Below, one piece after another: positions 1-7,037 of a stretch of 10,261 bases of DNA. The stretch lies in assembly GCA_003484585.1 (NCBI GenBank), contig DNBZ01000043.1, forward strand, positions 1 to 10,261. Direction: 5' to 3'. Made by a program: the position numbers and the translations under genes. The DNA is from Bacteroidota bacterium. GTDB lineage: Bacteria > Bacteroidota > Bacteroidia > NS11-12g > UBA9320. Within the stretch, counting starts at the first letter, position 1. Each line of letters begins with the position of its first letter. Below the pieces are notes generated by a model. It had not been told where the DNA came from. It saw only the letters and a program-made list of their open reading frames with translations, and searched no databases.

Positions 1-767
1 TCATTTTTACCTTTTTCAGAAGTCAAATACGCTTCATCTTTTGCATTTGTAAGAAAGCCAGTCTCTACAAGCACACTTGGCATCGTAGTTTTCCATAAAA
101 CTACAAACCCTGCTTGATTTACGCCCAAGTCTCTTAAACTTCCTGTTGCTTTTACTTTATCCTGCAACGTACTCGCCAACTCTATACTGTGCTCCAAAAA
201 CGAATTTTGATACAAGCTAAGTATAATTTGAGCTTCTGGAGAGTCTGGATCGAAATCACTGTAGTGACCACTTTCCTGATAATTAGCCTCTAGCTGTAGC
301 GATTCGTTCTCCCTACGACTTACCGCCAAATTACCATTCGTCTTATGTATTCCCATCACATAGCTCTCTGCTCCATTAAGTGAGGTGCTAGTATGTGCAT
401 TGCAGTGTACCGATATAAAAAGGTCGGCCTTGTTTCTATTAGCTATAGCTGCACGCTGCCAAAGTTCTATAAACCGATCATCCTTCCGAGTATATATAAC
501 CTGTACATCTGGCAGGTTCTCTTCTATTATTTTACCCAGCTTTAAAGCAATATCTAGTGCTATGTCCTTCTCGTTTATTTTAGAATGACCATGACATCCT
601 GGATCTTTGCCACCGTGCCCGGCGTCTATTACCACTACTTTTATCGAAGATTTTAGCAAGTTAAGGGGCTGCGAACTACCTAATATCGAAATCGTTATTA
701 GAAAAAACAGTAATATGAACTTAGTCTCGTTCTTTGTAGGATATAAGTTGTTCATTTGCAGTGGCAT
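1..767 (-). CDS. N-acetylmuramoyl-L-alanine amidase (Amidase_3), 3' end outside window
   Basis: This is a periplasmic zinc amidase that cleaves the bond between N-acetylmuramic acid and the stem peptide of peptidoglycan, acting in cell separation and wall turnover. Reading the minus strand from 767, an N-terminal hydrophobic stretch (FILLFFLITISILGSS, about residues 17-32) looks like a signal peptide. The Amidase_3 signature follows: DAGHGGKDPG with zinc ligand H51, NEKD with zinc ligand E66, the SVHCNAH strand with H121, and PSVLVETGFLTN with catalytic E235. The frame stays open to the left edge, with 255 complete codons and no stop, so the C-terminus is missing. The start is ambiguous: ATG at 767 has a weak AAGAGA upstream, while the in-frame ATG at 755 has no Shine-Dalgarno and would shorten the protein by four residues. 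It is divergent from lptD, so two envelope genes share one short intergenic region. The family call is secure; the exact paralogue (AmiA/B/C type) is not. Confidence 0.93.
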   Translation of the reverse strand, partial: MPLQMNNLYPTKNETKFILLFFLITISILGSSQPLNLLKSSIKVVVIDAGHGGKDPGCHGHSKINEKDIALDIALKLGKIIEENLPDVQVIYTRKDDRFIELWQRAAIANRNKADLFISVHCNAHTSTSLNGAESYVMGIHKTNGNLAVSRRENESLQLEANYQESGHYSDFDPDSPEAQIILSLYQNSFLEHSIELASTLQDKVKATGSLRDLGVNQAGFVVLWKTTMPSVLVETGFLTNAKDEAYLTSEKGKN

Positions 768-780
768 TTGTTCTCTTATT

Positions 781-817
781 GGAGATTTGAATCGTTGAAC
801 AATTCTAAAGAAACATA
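781..817. promoter_or_regulatory. Divergent start region of amidase and lptD
   Basis: The two 5' ends lie within about 30-80 bases of each other. On the minus strand, TATGTTTC (817 down to 810) matches the Bacteroidota -7 consensus TAnnTTTG at seven of eight positions and would give a leader of about 35 bases to the amidase ATG, but I see no -33 TTTG partner at the right distance. On the plus strand GGAG at 781-784 lies 10 bases before the TTG at 795 and could be its Shine-Dalgarno. GAGATTTG at 782-789 is a weaker -7-like match. This is suggestive only. Confidence 0.22.
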
Positions 818-3467
818 TCTACAACACGCTAACTATCAGACGTTTTTGTATCAACGCATACTCTGGTTATGTTTCCTTTTTAGTACACCGTTTTTGGGTA
901 TAGCTCAGTCCTTAGATTCACTTGCCACAGACTCCATTACATCCAACTCTACAGATAGCAGCTTTACGCTGGACAGCCTAGGTCAAGATAGCGTCGGTTT
1001 TTCTATAGCCAACCACGTATCTTCTATACAAGAAACTATAGAATATGAGGCAGATGATTCCATCATTCTAAATATGCAAGAGAAAAAAGCATACCTGTAC
1101 GGCAATGCTAAAATTTTCTATCAAGATATAAAACTGAATGCTGCATACATTGAGATAGATTTTGACAGTAAAGATCTATTCGCAACTGGTATAATAAGCG
1201 ACACTACCCAGAAATATGTCGGCAGACCATCCTTTGACGATAATGGGAAGATATACGAAGCGGATACTATGCTGTATAACTTCGAATCTAAAAAAGGCAT
1301 AAGCTATGGTGTGCTCACTACCGAAAAAGACGGTTTCATACACGGAGAGCGTGTACTCCGAGATAGTCAAGAAAATATCTATGTGAAAAATGCTCGTTTC
1401 ACTACGTGCGACTTACCCGATCCACACTTCTACATAAAAGCAGACAAAATAAAAGTAATACCCAAAAAACAGATAGTAACAGGTCCAGCTAATCTCGTGA
1501 TAGCCGGCATCAACACACCGCTATTTGTTCCCTTTGGTTTTTTCCCTATACCAGAGGAGCGTAAGCACGGGCTTATCTTCCCTACCTTCGGTGAGTCGCA
1601 GGAGCGTGGCTTTAATCTGAGAGGACTGGGCTACTACTTCCCTGTAAATCAATACTTAGACGTACAACTAAAGACAGACATCTATTTCCGCGGCAGTTTT
1701 GGGGCTTCCCTTACTTCTAGATACTACAGACGCTATAAGTATAGAGGAAATCTGCAACTAAGTTTCAATAGAAACGAATTTGGCGAGCCAGAATCTCCTG
1801 ACTTTAGAGTGTCCAATGACTACAAGTTAAATTGGACCTATGCTAGAGATTCTAAGGCTAAACCAGGAAGCAATTTCTCTGCTAATGTCAACTTTGTAAC
1901 GTCTAGTTTCTTAAAGAATAATACCACAGATTACCAAGACGTAATAAGTACTAACTCTAACTCGAGTGTGTCCTACAGCAAGAGCTTCTTTAAGCGGAAG
2001 TTGAATCTGAGTATGGTTTCTAATATGAGTCAAAACCTGACTACAGGCCAGCTCACCACTACCCTACCTCAGCTTACTACCAGTGTCGCCAGACAGTTGC
2101 CTTTTAAAAATCTGAAACCCGAAAATAAAACTGCACGTAGTTTTTTGAATAACCTGGGTTTCTCTTATCAAGGTACTTTCAAAAACCAGCTAAAAACTAT
2201 AGATACGGTTCTAATAGCTGGTATTGGAGAAATATTTGGACGTACTCCTGCTATTGGCACTCCAAGCCTAGGAAACGATTTTCAAAATGGTGCCAGTCAT
2301 AGTATTCCCATTAGTACTTCTTTTAAAGCATTGAAGTGGTTTACAGTGAATCCTTCTTTTAGCTATGATGAGTACTGGTATTTTAAAACTACAGCCAAAG
2401 TATGGGATAGTAATGCGGACACCTTGCAGACCTTTGATAATGTAAATGGATTTTCTAGAGCTAGTACATACCGAGCTTCGGTAGGTCTTAGTACTATACT
2501 ATACGGACTTAAGCAGTTTAAGCGTGGCAAGCTGAGAGCTATACGTCACGTAGTAAGACCTAACATTTCAGCTAATTTTAGTCCAGATTTTAGCCAAGGA
2601 GAAAAGAGCGGGTATAGAACCTACATAGACTCTGCTTTCAAAGTAAGAAGCTACTCCATATACGAAAATGCCATAATAGGCAGACCAAGCCAAGGAGCTG
2701 TAGGTGCATTAAGTTTTGGGCTGGGAAACAACTTAGAGATAAAAGTGCATTCGCCCAAAGACACGACTAATGGAGGCATAAAAAAAGTAAAGATAATAGA
2801 GAGTCTCAATATCAATAGTAATTACAATTTTTTGGCAGATTCGTTTAACCTGGCGGTCTTTAGACTAAGCGGTAATACTACTATACTGAATAAGATACGT
2901 ATGAACTTTGGTACGACTTTCGATCCGTATGGCTACGTACTAAATGATGCAGGAACTAACTCCATAAAAAGCACCGAATATGCCTCAAGCGTGATGGGAA
3001 AATTAGGTCATTTCACTACTAGTAACCTTACTATATCTACCAATCTAAATCCAGAAGCTTTCAAGCCAAAAACATCTGACAAGGTAAGCGAAGAAGAACT
3101 GGAGTTCATCAACAATAATATTCAGAATTATATAGATTTCGATTTGCCTTGGAGTCTAAACCTGAATTATAACCTAAGAGCTACCACCAAGCCACTCATA
3201 GAAAATACGATAGAGCATAGTATTACCATTAATGGGGATCTAAGCTTGACTCCTAACTGGAAAATAGGAGTAAACACGGGATATAGTTTTACTCAACAAG
3301 ATATATCGCTCACCTCTATAACCCTAGATAGAGACCTACACTGCTGGGTTATGAAATTTGAGTGGTTCCCTATCGGTCGCCAAATGTTCAGTTTTGGTAT
3401 CAATGTAAAAAGTAGCACGCTCAAAGACCTAAAACTCAACAGACGTAGAGCCTGGTTCGATTTTTAA
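795..3467 (+). CDS. lptD: LPS assembly outer-membrane protein LptD (Bacteroidota type)
   Basis: LptD forms the outer-membrane beta-barrel that, with LptE, inserts lipopolysaccharide into the outer leaflet at the end of the Lpt bridge. From TTG 795 the protein is 890 residues. A signal peptide is visible (ILWLCFLFSTPFLGIA, about residues 22-37, cleavage before QS). A Ser/Thr/Asp-rich linker follows, then an OstA/LptA-like beta-jellyroll region (about 75-250) with typical phrases such as YGNAKIFY, FTTCDLPDPHFYIKADKI and TGPANLVIAGI. The rest is a long barrel rich in alternating aromatic strands, ending in WFDF, an aromatic C-terminus expected for BAM-dependent insertion. The start is uncertain. 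No ATG lies near the signal peptide; the frame opens with TTG at 756 (which would overlap the amidase start), and TTG at 795 (GGAG 10 bases upstream) or TTG at 846 (MYQRILW, a more compact signal peptide) are the realistic choices. Pairing with a divergent amidase fits an envelope-biogenesis locus. Confidence 0.9.
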   Translation: MNNSKETYLQHANYQTFLYQRILWLCFLFSTPFLGIAQSLDSLATDSITSNSTDSSFTLDSLGQDSVGFSIANHVSSIQETIEYEADDSIILNMQEKKAYLYGNAKIFYQDIKLNAAYIEIDFDSKDLFATGIISDTTQKYVGRPSFDDNGKIYEADTMLYNFESKKGISYGVLTTEKDGFIHGERVLRDSQENIYVKNARFTTCDLPDPHFYIKADKIKVIPKKQIVTGPANLVIAGINTPLFVPFGFFPIPEERKHGLIFPTFGESQERGFNLRGLGYYFPVNQYLDVQLKTDIYFRGSFGASLTSRYYRRYKYRGNLQLSFNRNEFGEPESPDFRVSNDYKLNWTYARDSKAKPGSNFSANVNFVTSSFLKNNTTDYQDVISTNSNSSVSYSKSFFKRKLNLSMVSNMSQNLTTGQLTTTLPQLTTSVARQLPFKNLKPENKTARSFLNNLGFSYQGTFKNQLKTIDTVLIAGIGEIFGRTPAIGTPSLGNDFQNGASHSIPISTSFKALKWFTVNPSFSYDEYWYFKTTAKVWDSNADTLQTFDNVNGFSRASTYRASVGLSTILYGLKQFKRGKLRAIRHVVRPNISANFSPDFSQGEKSGYRTYIDSAFKVRSYSIYENAIIGRPSQGAVGALSFGLGNNLEIKVHSPKDTTNGGIKKVKIIESLNINSNYNFLADSFNLAVFRLSGNTTILNKIRMNFGTTFDPYGYVLNDAGTNSIKSTEYASSVMGKLGHFTTSNLTISTNLNPEAFKPKTSDKVSEEELEFINNNIQNYIDFDLPWSLNLNYNLRATTKPLIENTIEHSITINGDLSLTPNWKIGVNTGYSFTQQDISLTSITLDRDLHCWVMKFEWFPIGRQMFSFGINVKSSTLKDLKLNRRRAWFDF

Positions 3468-3619
3468 GCATTGTTCCTTCATTCAATTCTTCATGGTAAA
3501 CACAGCGGATAAACACCCCTACAATTTGCTTTGATTCACTCTTCTATTCTGGAGTATATATATTCCTATCGGGATGTATTTGCATTTACCTTTCAAAAGA
3601 TAACCTTTGCCCCATACAC

Positions 3620-4375
3620 GTGAGCACATCGCATAAACTACATTCATTTGCCTCTACCACAGATGCGGCTATCCCCACGCAGCTCAACGATCCATTCTTA
3701 GTACAGGATAAGCAGCACCCACTAGTGTCTATAGCAGTAGCACAACTACAGCAACACCTAAAAACACAAACAGAGTGGCAACATAACTTCGGGTTACAAC
3801 GGGAAGACACCACGCTAAAACCCATCGGCAAAATGTTTGGTGTACTCGTAGTACAAACAGCCGATAAGGAACTCGGATACCTAGCCGCCTTTAGTGGTAA
3901 GCTAGCTAGCCAAAATCACCATTCCTACTTTGTGCCGCCCGTGTTTGACTCGCTGAGTGAAGATACATTCCTAAACAAAGGCATGCGTGCCCTCAAGGTA
4001 ATCAATGAGGAGATAAAACAACTGGAACTGGCAGGCTGCAAAGCCACGCATCAACTGATGCTGCTCAAAGAAAAGCGGAAAGCTCATTCACAAGGTTTGC
4101 AGAGTCAACTCTTTGACGCATATAAATTTTCTAATGCAGCAGGAGAGCTACGCACACCCAAAGACCTATTTACTACGCCACCCGCTGGAGCAGGAGAATG
4201 TGCAGCACCCAAGCTACTACAATATGCCTACCAGCATGACCTTATGCCACTGGCCATAGCCGAGTTCTGGTGGGGAGCACCGCCGAGCAGTGCTATAACT
4301 ACCCGCACTCACGGAGCCTACTACCCTGCCTGCGAGGACAAATGTAGAGGCGTTTTGGGGTGGATGTTAGGGTAA
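3620..4375 (+). CDS. RluA-family pseudouridine synthase, N-terminal half only (truncated, probably inactive)
   Basis: The 251 residues match the large N-terminal extension found in Bacteroidota RluA-family pseudouridine synthases. Recognisable blocks are HPLVSIAVAQLQ, QTEWQHNFGL, GKMFGVLVV, LGYLAAFSGKLA, NHHSYFVPPVFD, a coiled-coil-like helix (about residues 133-175), TPPAGAGECAAPKLLQYAY, MPLAIAEFWWG and HGAYYPACEDKCRGVLGWML. Full-length relatives are, from memory, about 550 residues: after the equivalent of the last block they continue into the catalytic domain with the HRLD aspartate that isomerises uridine in rRNA or tRNA. Here the frame stops right after GWMLG, and I find no catalytic domain in any frame up to 4568 or in 8091-8290. 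The likely explanation is that the following AT-rich restriction-modification module replaced the 3' half; a genuine split gene with the catalytic half elsewhere is the alternative. The start is GTG 3620; no ATG exists in frame upstream, and no clear Shine-Dalgarno is present. Confidence 0.8.
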   Translation: MSTSHKLHSFASTTDAAIPTQLNDPFLVQDKQHPLVSIAVAQLQQHLKTQTEWQHNFGLQREDTTLKPIGKMFGVLVVQTADKELGYLAAFSGKLASQNHHSYFVPPVFDSLSEDTFLNKGMRALKVINEEIKQLELAGCKATHQLMLLKEKRKAHSQGLQSQLFDAYKFSNAAGELRTPKDLFTTPPAGAGECAAPKLLQYAYQHDLMPLAIAEFWWGAPPSSAITTRTHGAYYPACEDKCRGVLGWMLG

Positions 4376-4400
4376 ATTATCCACCATTAATTAAGTTCTC

Positions 4401-4430
4401 TTGTCAAGGCCAATATCTATCCTAAATTGG
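4401..4430 (+). promoter_or_regulatory. Candidate Bacteroidota promoter of the restriction-modification operon
   Basis: TTG at 4401-4403 (-33-like) is followed after exactly 19 bases by TAAATTGG at 4423-4430, which matches the -7 consensus TAnnTTTG at all but one of the six fixed positions. Transcription would begin near 4437, giving a leader of about 130 bases before the ATG at 4569. The spacing is what the major Bacteroidota sigma factor prefers, but AT-rich sequence yields such matches by chance. Confidence 0.35.
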
Positions 4431-4431
4431 C
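4409..4431. repeat. Inverted repeat overlapping the candidate promoter (possible operator)
   Basis: GCCAAT at 4409-4414 and its exact reverse complement ATTGGC at 4426-4431 flank an 11-base spacer. The centres of the two arms are 17 bases apart, so they do not lie exactly two helical turns apart but are within reach of a dimeric regulator. The right arm overlaps the -7 box at 4423-4430, so a bound protein would block transcription. A second, perfect 10-base palindrome, AATCATGATT, lies at 4439-4448 next to the predicted start site. No regulator (C protein) gene is present in the module. Confidence 0.35.
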
Positions 4432-4568
4432 TACAGAAAATCATGATTAAATTTTTATCAATAATAAGTAAGATCACAAGGACCGTCTACTCCATAAATA
4501 ATTCGCATTAGTAAGTCTTTCTCAAAACCAATAATAAATTTAAACAAACGAAAAACGCTTTAAGACTA

Positions 4569-5639
4569 ATGCTAAATACAGACAAAAAAAAATCAGGTAA
4601 GAACAGAGCAAATACTGTAATAGACCTTTTTTGTGGATGTGGTGGTCTATCACAAGGATTTATTGATGCAGGATATGAAATAGCACTTGGTATCGATAAC
4701 TGGGATGATGCAATTGAAACCTTCAACTTTAATCATAAAGGTTCTAAAGGAATTGTTGCTGATTTACTCAAAATTAATCCAAGTACTATTTCAAAAAAAG
4801 AAAATATTGATAAAATAGATGTAATTATTGGCGGACCACCTTGTCAAGGTTTTTCTATAGCAGGAAAAAGAGTAATTGAAGATGAGCGAAACCAACTTTA
4901 TAAAACCTTTGTAAATTTTGTAGAATATTTTAGGCCTAACGCCTTTTTAATGGAAAATGTTCCTAACATTATGTCTATGGGGCAAGGAGTAATTAAAAAT
5001 CAAATAATCAAAGATTTTGAAAATTTAGGATATCAAGTTTCATCTCAAATTTTATTAGCATCAGATTATGGCGTACCTCAAAATAGAAAAAGAGCATTTT
5101 TTATTGGATTGAAAGATGGTGCAGAATTTGAGTTTCCAATTCCAACAACACCAAATAATAAAATAACTTCAAAGGAAGCTATTTCTGACTTAACACAACA
5201 TACGATAAGTGATGGAACACCATATTTAAACAAACATCAAAGTTCGTATCAGAAGCAAATGCGAAACGGTAATAAGATTGTTCATAACCATCAAATCACA
5301 GAACATAAAGAAAAAACAATAGAAATAATTGCAATGGTTCCTGATGGTGGCAATTATAAAAACTTACCAAAAGAACTACATACAACGAGAAAAGTAAATA
5401 TTGCTTGGACAAGACTTAATAGTCAAAAACCAAGTTTTACAATTGACACAGGTCATAACCATCATTTTCATTATGAATTTAATCGTGTACCCACTGCGAG
5501 GGAAAGTGCTAGATTACAATCCTTTCACGATGACTTTATATTTCAAAAAGGAAAAACTAGCCAATTAAAACAAATTGGGAATGCTGTCCCTCCATTATTG
5601 GCAAAAGAATTGGCAAAAAAACTAAAAAGCTATTTATAA
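4569..5639 (+). CDS. C5-cytosine DNA methyltransferase 1 of the restriction-modification module
   Basis: The enzyme transfers a methyl group from S-adenosylmethionine to carbon 5 of a cytosine in a specific DNA site, protecting it from the nuclease encoded next door. All the main motifs are in canonical order over 356 residues: motif I DLFCGCGGLSQGF (19-31, AdoMet binding), motif IV GGPPCQGF with catalytic C92, motif VI MENVP with E129, motif VIII QNRKR (171-175), motif IX RESARLQSF (311-319) and motif X QIGNAVPP (335-342). The target-recognition region, about 185-305, is of normal size and I cannot read its specificity. The ATG at 4569 has no evident Shine-Dalgarno; motif I starts soon after it, so a much later start is excluded. 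A run of nine A residues covers codons 6-8. Its TAA stop directly abuts the ATG of the nuclease gene, indicating translational coupling. The frame is intact and the enzyme should be active. Confidence 0.96.
   Translation: MLNTDKKKSGKNRANTVIDLFCGCGGLSQGFIDAGYEIALGIDNWDDAIETFNFNHKGSKGIVADLLKINPSTISKKENIDKIDVIIGGPPCQGFSIAGKRVIEDERNQLYKTFVNFVEYFRPNAFLMENVPNIMSMGQGVIKNQIIKDFENLGYQVSSQILLASDYGVPQNRKRAFFIGLKDGAEFEFPIPTTPNNKITSKEAISDLTQHTISDGTPYLNKHQSSYQKQMRNGNKIVHNHQITEHKEKTIEIIAMVPDGGNYKNLPKELHTTRKVNIAWTRLNSQKPSFTIDTGHNHHFHYEFNRVPTARESARLQSFHDDFIFQKGKTSQLKQIGNAVPPLLAKELAKKLKSYL
4584..4592 (+). repeat. A9 homopolymer at the start of methyltransferase 1
   Basis: Nine consecutive A residues lie in codons 6-8, just inside the gene. 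Tracts of this length can slip during replication or transcription; a one-base change would shift the frame before motif I. A second A9 tract lies in the nuclease gene at 5831-5839. In such AT-rich DNA both may be chance. Confidence 0.4.
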
Positions 5640-7034
5640 ATGTACAATCCAGAAAACCAATATAGATGTACAATAATTAGAGGAAAAGCTCAAAAGGATT
5701 TAGATAATCTATTACCAGCTTATGCGAACTTTATTAATGATGTTTGTCCAACTGACAAAACTAATTTTGATGATAGCTTTAATAATTATTTGTCTAGTAT
5801 ATTTTATGAATCCGACTTCATTGATTTATCAAAAAAAAATCAAAAAACAATTAGGAATCACATAACTGAAATAGCAGGCAAACTATTTGGTCTTTTTTTT
5901 ATGAAAGATGACACTGTTTATGAATCTGAATCTTGTGCTAAATTAGTTGAAGATAATGACCAACCAGCGTTCTTTAAAAATCTCTGTTTGAATTTTCAAT
6001 TTCCAAATGGAACTCAAAAAATTCAAACAATACAAGAGAGAATTGCTAATCAAATAAAACTCAAACCTTTTCATTTTATACTTTCTCTTTTGAAACAGGC
6101 TAAAATTAAATCTGTTATAATCACAAATGATGAAATAGAATACTATGTGTTGAATTCGAAAGAAGTTTTACAAGGAAAAATAAATACTGAATATGTGTTA
6201 AATACAATTATTGAAAGAAGAAAAAAGGGAATAGTTAAAAAAGTTGAACGTGGGACAAGACATAGGCAACATTTAAGAGAGCAAATAAATCTACTTGAAC
6301 TATCTAATTTAATAAGAGTAGAAGATGAAAATGTATTGCTTAATTCTTATGAACACATTGCTATTGAATTATTTATTAAAACAGTCGACAAACCTCTAAA
6401 CTTTGATATTTACAAATATGATTTTTCAAATAGTGAAGAGAAGAAAGTAATGTATGAAGATTGGGCAAAGTATTTTGGTGGCGTAAATATATCAGACTAC
6501 AACCTACTAACAACTTCAGTTGAAGCACTTCAGCAAAAAGAAGATATTCAGATAGAAACCAAACCAAAGAAAGGCGTTGACCATACAATATTGGGAGATG
6601 CAGGTGAAGAATATGTTTACCAAATAGAAAAAGAAAGAGTTAATTCATACAACCCAAGATTAACTAATAAGGTAATTATGCTTGGTAAACAAAGAGGGAT
6701 TGGTTACGATATTTCATCTGTAGAAGCAAACGAAAATATTGAAGATCCTGAATTTGCTCGTTTTATAGAAGTCAAATCAACCAAGCGAACTACGGCTCCA
6801 TCTTTGACTGACAAAACTTGGGTAGATACAATTAATCTAACGAGAAAAGAATGGGTAGCAGCCAAACAATATCGAAGTGCATTTAATATATATCGTGTAT
6901 ATTTTACACCAAGCGAAACAGTTATTAGAAAGATAAATAATCCTTTTGAAAAGAATGAATCAGGTATTATAAACGTTTTACCAACTATGTATAGAATGGA
7001 TTTCTTCTCTAAATCTATTGACAAACAATATTAA
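5640..7034 (+). CDS. Putative restriction endonuclease with C-terminal DUF3883/NOV_C nuclease domain
   Basis: This 464-residue protein lies between two methyltransferase genes and is the only candidate for the cleaving enzyme. The C-terminal quarter fits the DUF3883 (NOV_C) family, a PD-(D/E)xK-type fold: GDAGEEYV around G322-E323-E324, GYD with D357, and IEVKST with E377 and K379 as the putative metal-binding and catalytic set. These are followed by a helix (LTRKEWVAAKQYR) and a strand (NIYRVYF) common in the family. The N-terminal three quarters is mostly helical, with a winged-helix-like part (about 140-240: FHFILSLLKQAKIKSVI, a basic RRKKGIVKKVERGTRHRQH stretch, then EQINLLELSNLIRVEDE). 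I infer this part recognises DNA. I do not recognise a REBASE prototype. The start ATG follows the upstream stop with no gap; the next gene begins three bases after the stop. There is no helicase or ATPase domain, so a Type II-like enzyme is more likely than Type I, III or McrBC. Cleavage activity and target site are inferred, not seen. Confidence 0.82.
   Translation: MYNPENQYRCTIIRGKAQKDLDNLLPAYANFINDVCPTDKTNFDDSFNNYLSSIFYESDFIDLSKKNQKTIRNHITEIAGKLFGLFFMKDDTVYESESCAKLVEDNDQPAFFKNLCLNFQFPNGTQKIQTIQERIANQIKLKPFHFILSLLKQAKIKSVIITNDEIEYYVLNSKEVLQGKINTEYVLNTIIERRKKGIVKKVERGTRHRQHLREQINLLELSNLIRVEDENVLLNSYEHIAIELFIKTVDKPLNFDIYKYDFSNSEEKKVMYEDWAKYFGGVNISDYNLLTTSVEALQQKEDIQIETKPKKGVDHTILGDAGEEYVYQIEKERVNSYNPRLTNKVIMLGKQRGIGYDISSVEANENIEDPEFARFIEVKSTKRTTAPSLTDKTWVDTINLTRKEWVAAKQYRSAFNIYRVYFTPSETVIRKINNPFEKNESGIINVLPTMYRMDFFSKSIDKQY
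5831..5839 (+). repeat. A9 homopolymer in the nuclease gene
   Basis: Nine consecutive A residues cover codons 64-67 of the nuclease; a T8 run follows at 5893-5900. Slippage here would truncate the nuclease while leaving the reading frames of both methyltransferases intact, which would be a harmless way of switching restriction off. This is speculative without population data. Confidence 0.35.
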
Positions 7035-7037
7035 ATT

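Noticed and set aside
385..798. Plus-strand ORFs of 60-70 codons at 385-588 and 607-798
   Set aside because: They lie opposite the amidase, whose motifs on the minus strand are unmistakable; they show no family features and no ribosome binding site.
3468..3619. Regulatory or RNA gene between lptD and the RluA fragment
   Set aside because: I saw no hairpin with a T tract, no RNA fold and only an isolated TGTATTTG at 3575-3582 without a -33 partner.
3586..3831. Cys-rich minus-strand ORF of 81 codons
   Set aside because: It is the complement of the RluA N-terminal coding region; the cysteines arise from reading Gln and Thr codons of the real gene backwards.
4376..4568. Integrase, transposase, tRNA or att site marking module insertion
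   Set aside because: No mobility gene, tRNA fold or convincing direct repeat shared with 8091-8290 could be found by eye.
6704..7024. Minus-strand ORF of 106 codons
   Set aside because: It lies entirely opposite the conserved DUF3883 domain of the nuclease gene, which carries the recognisable motifs.
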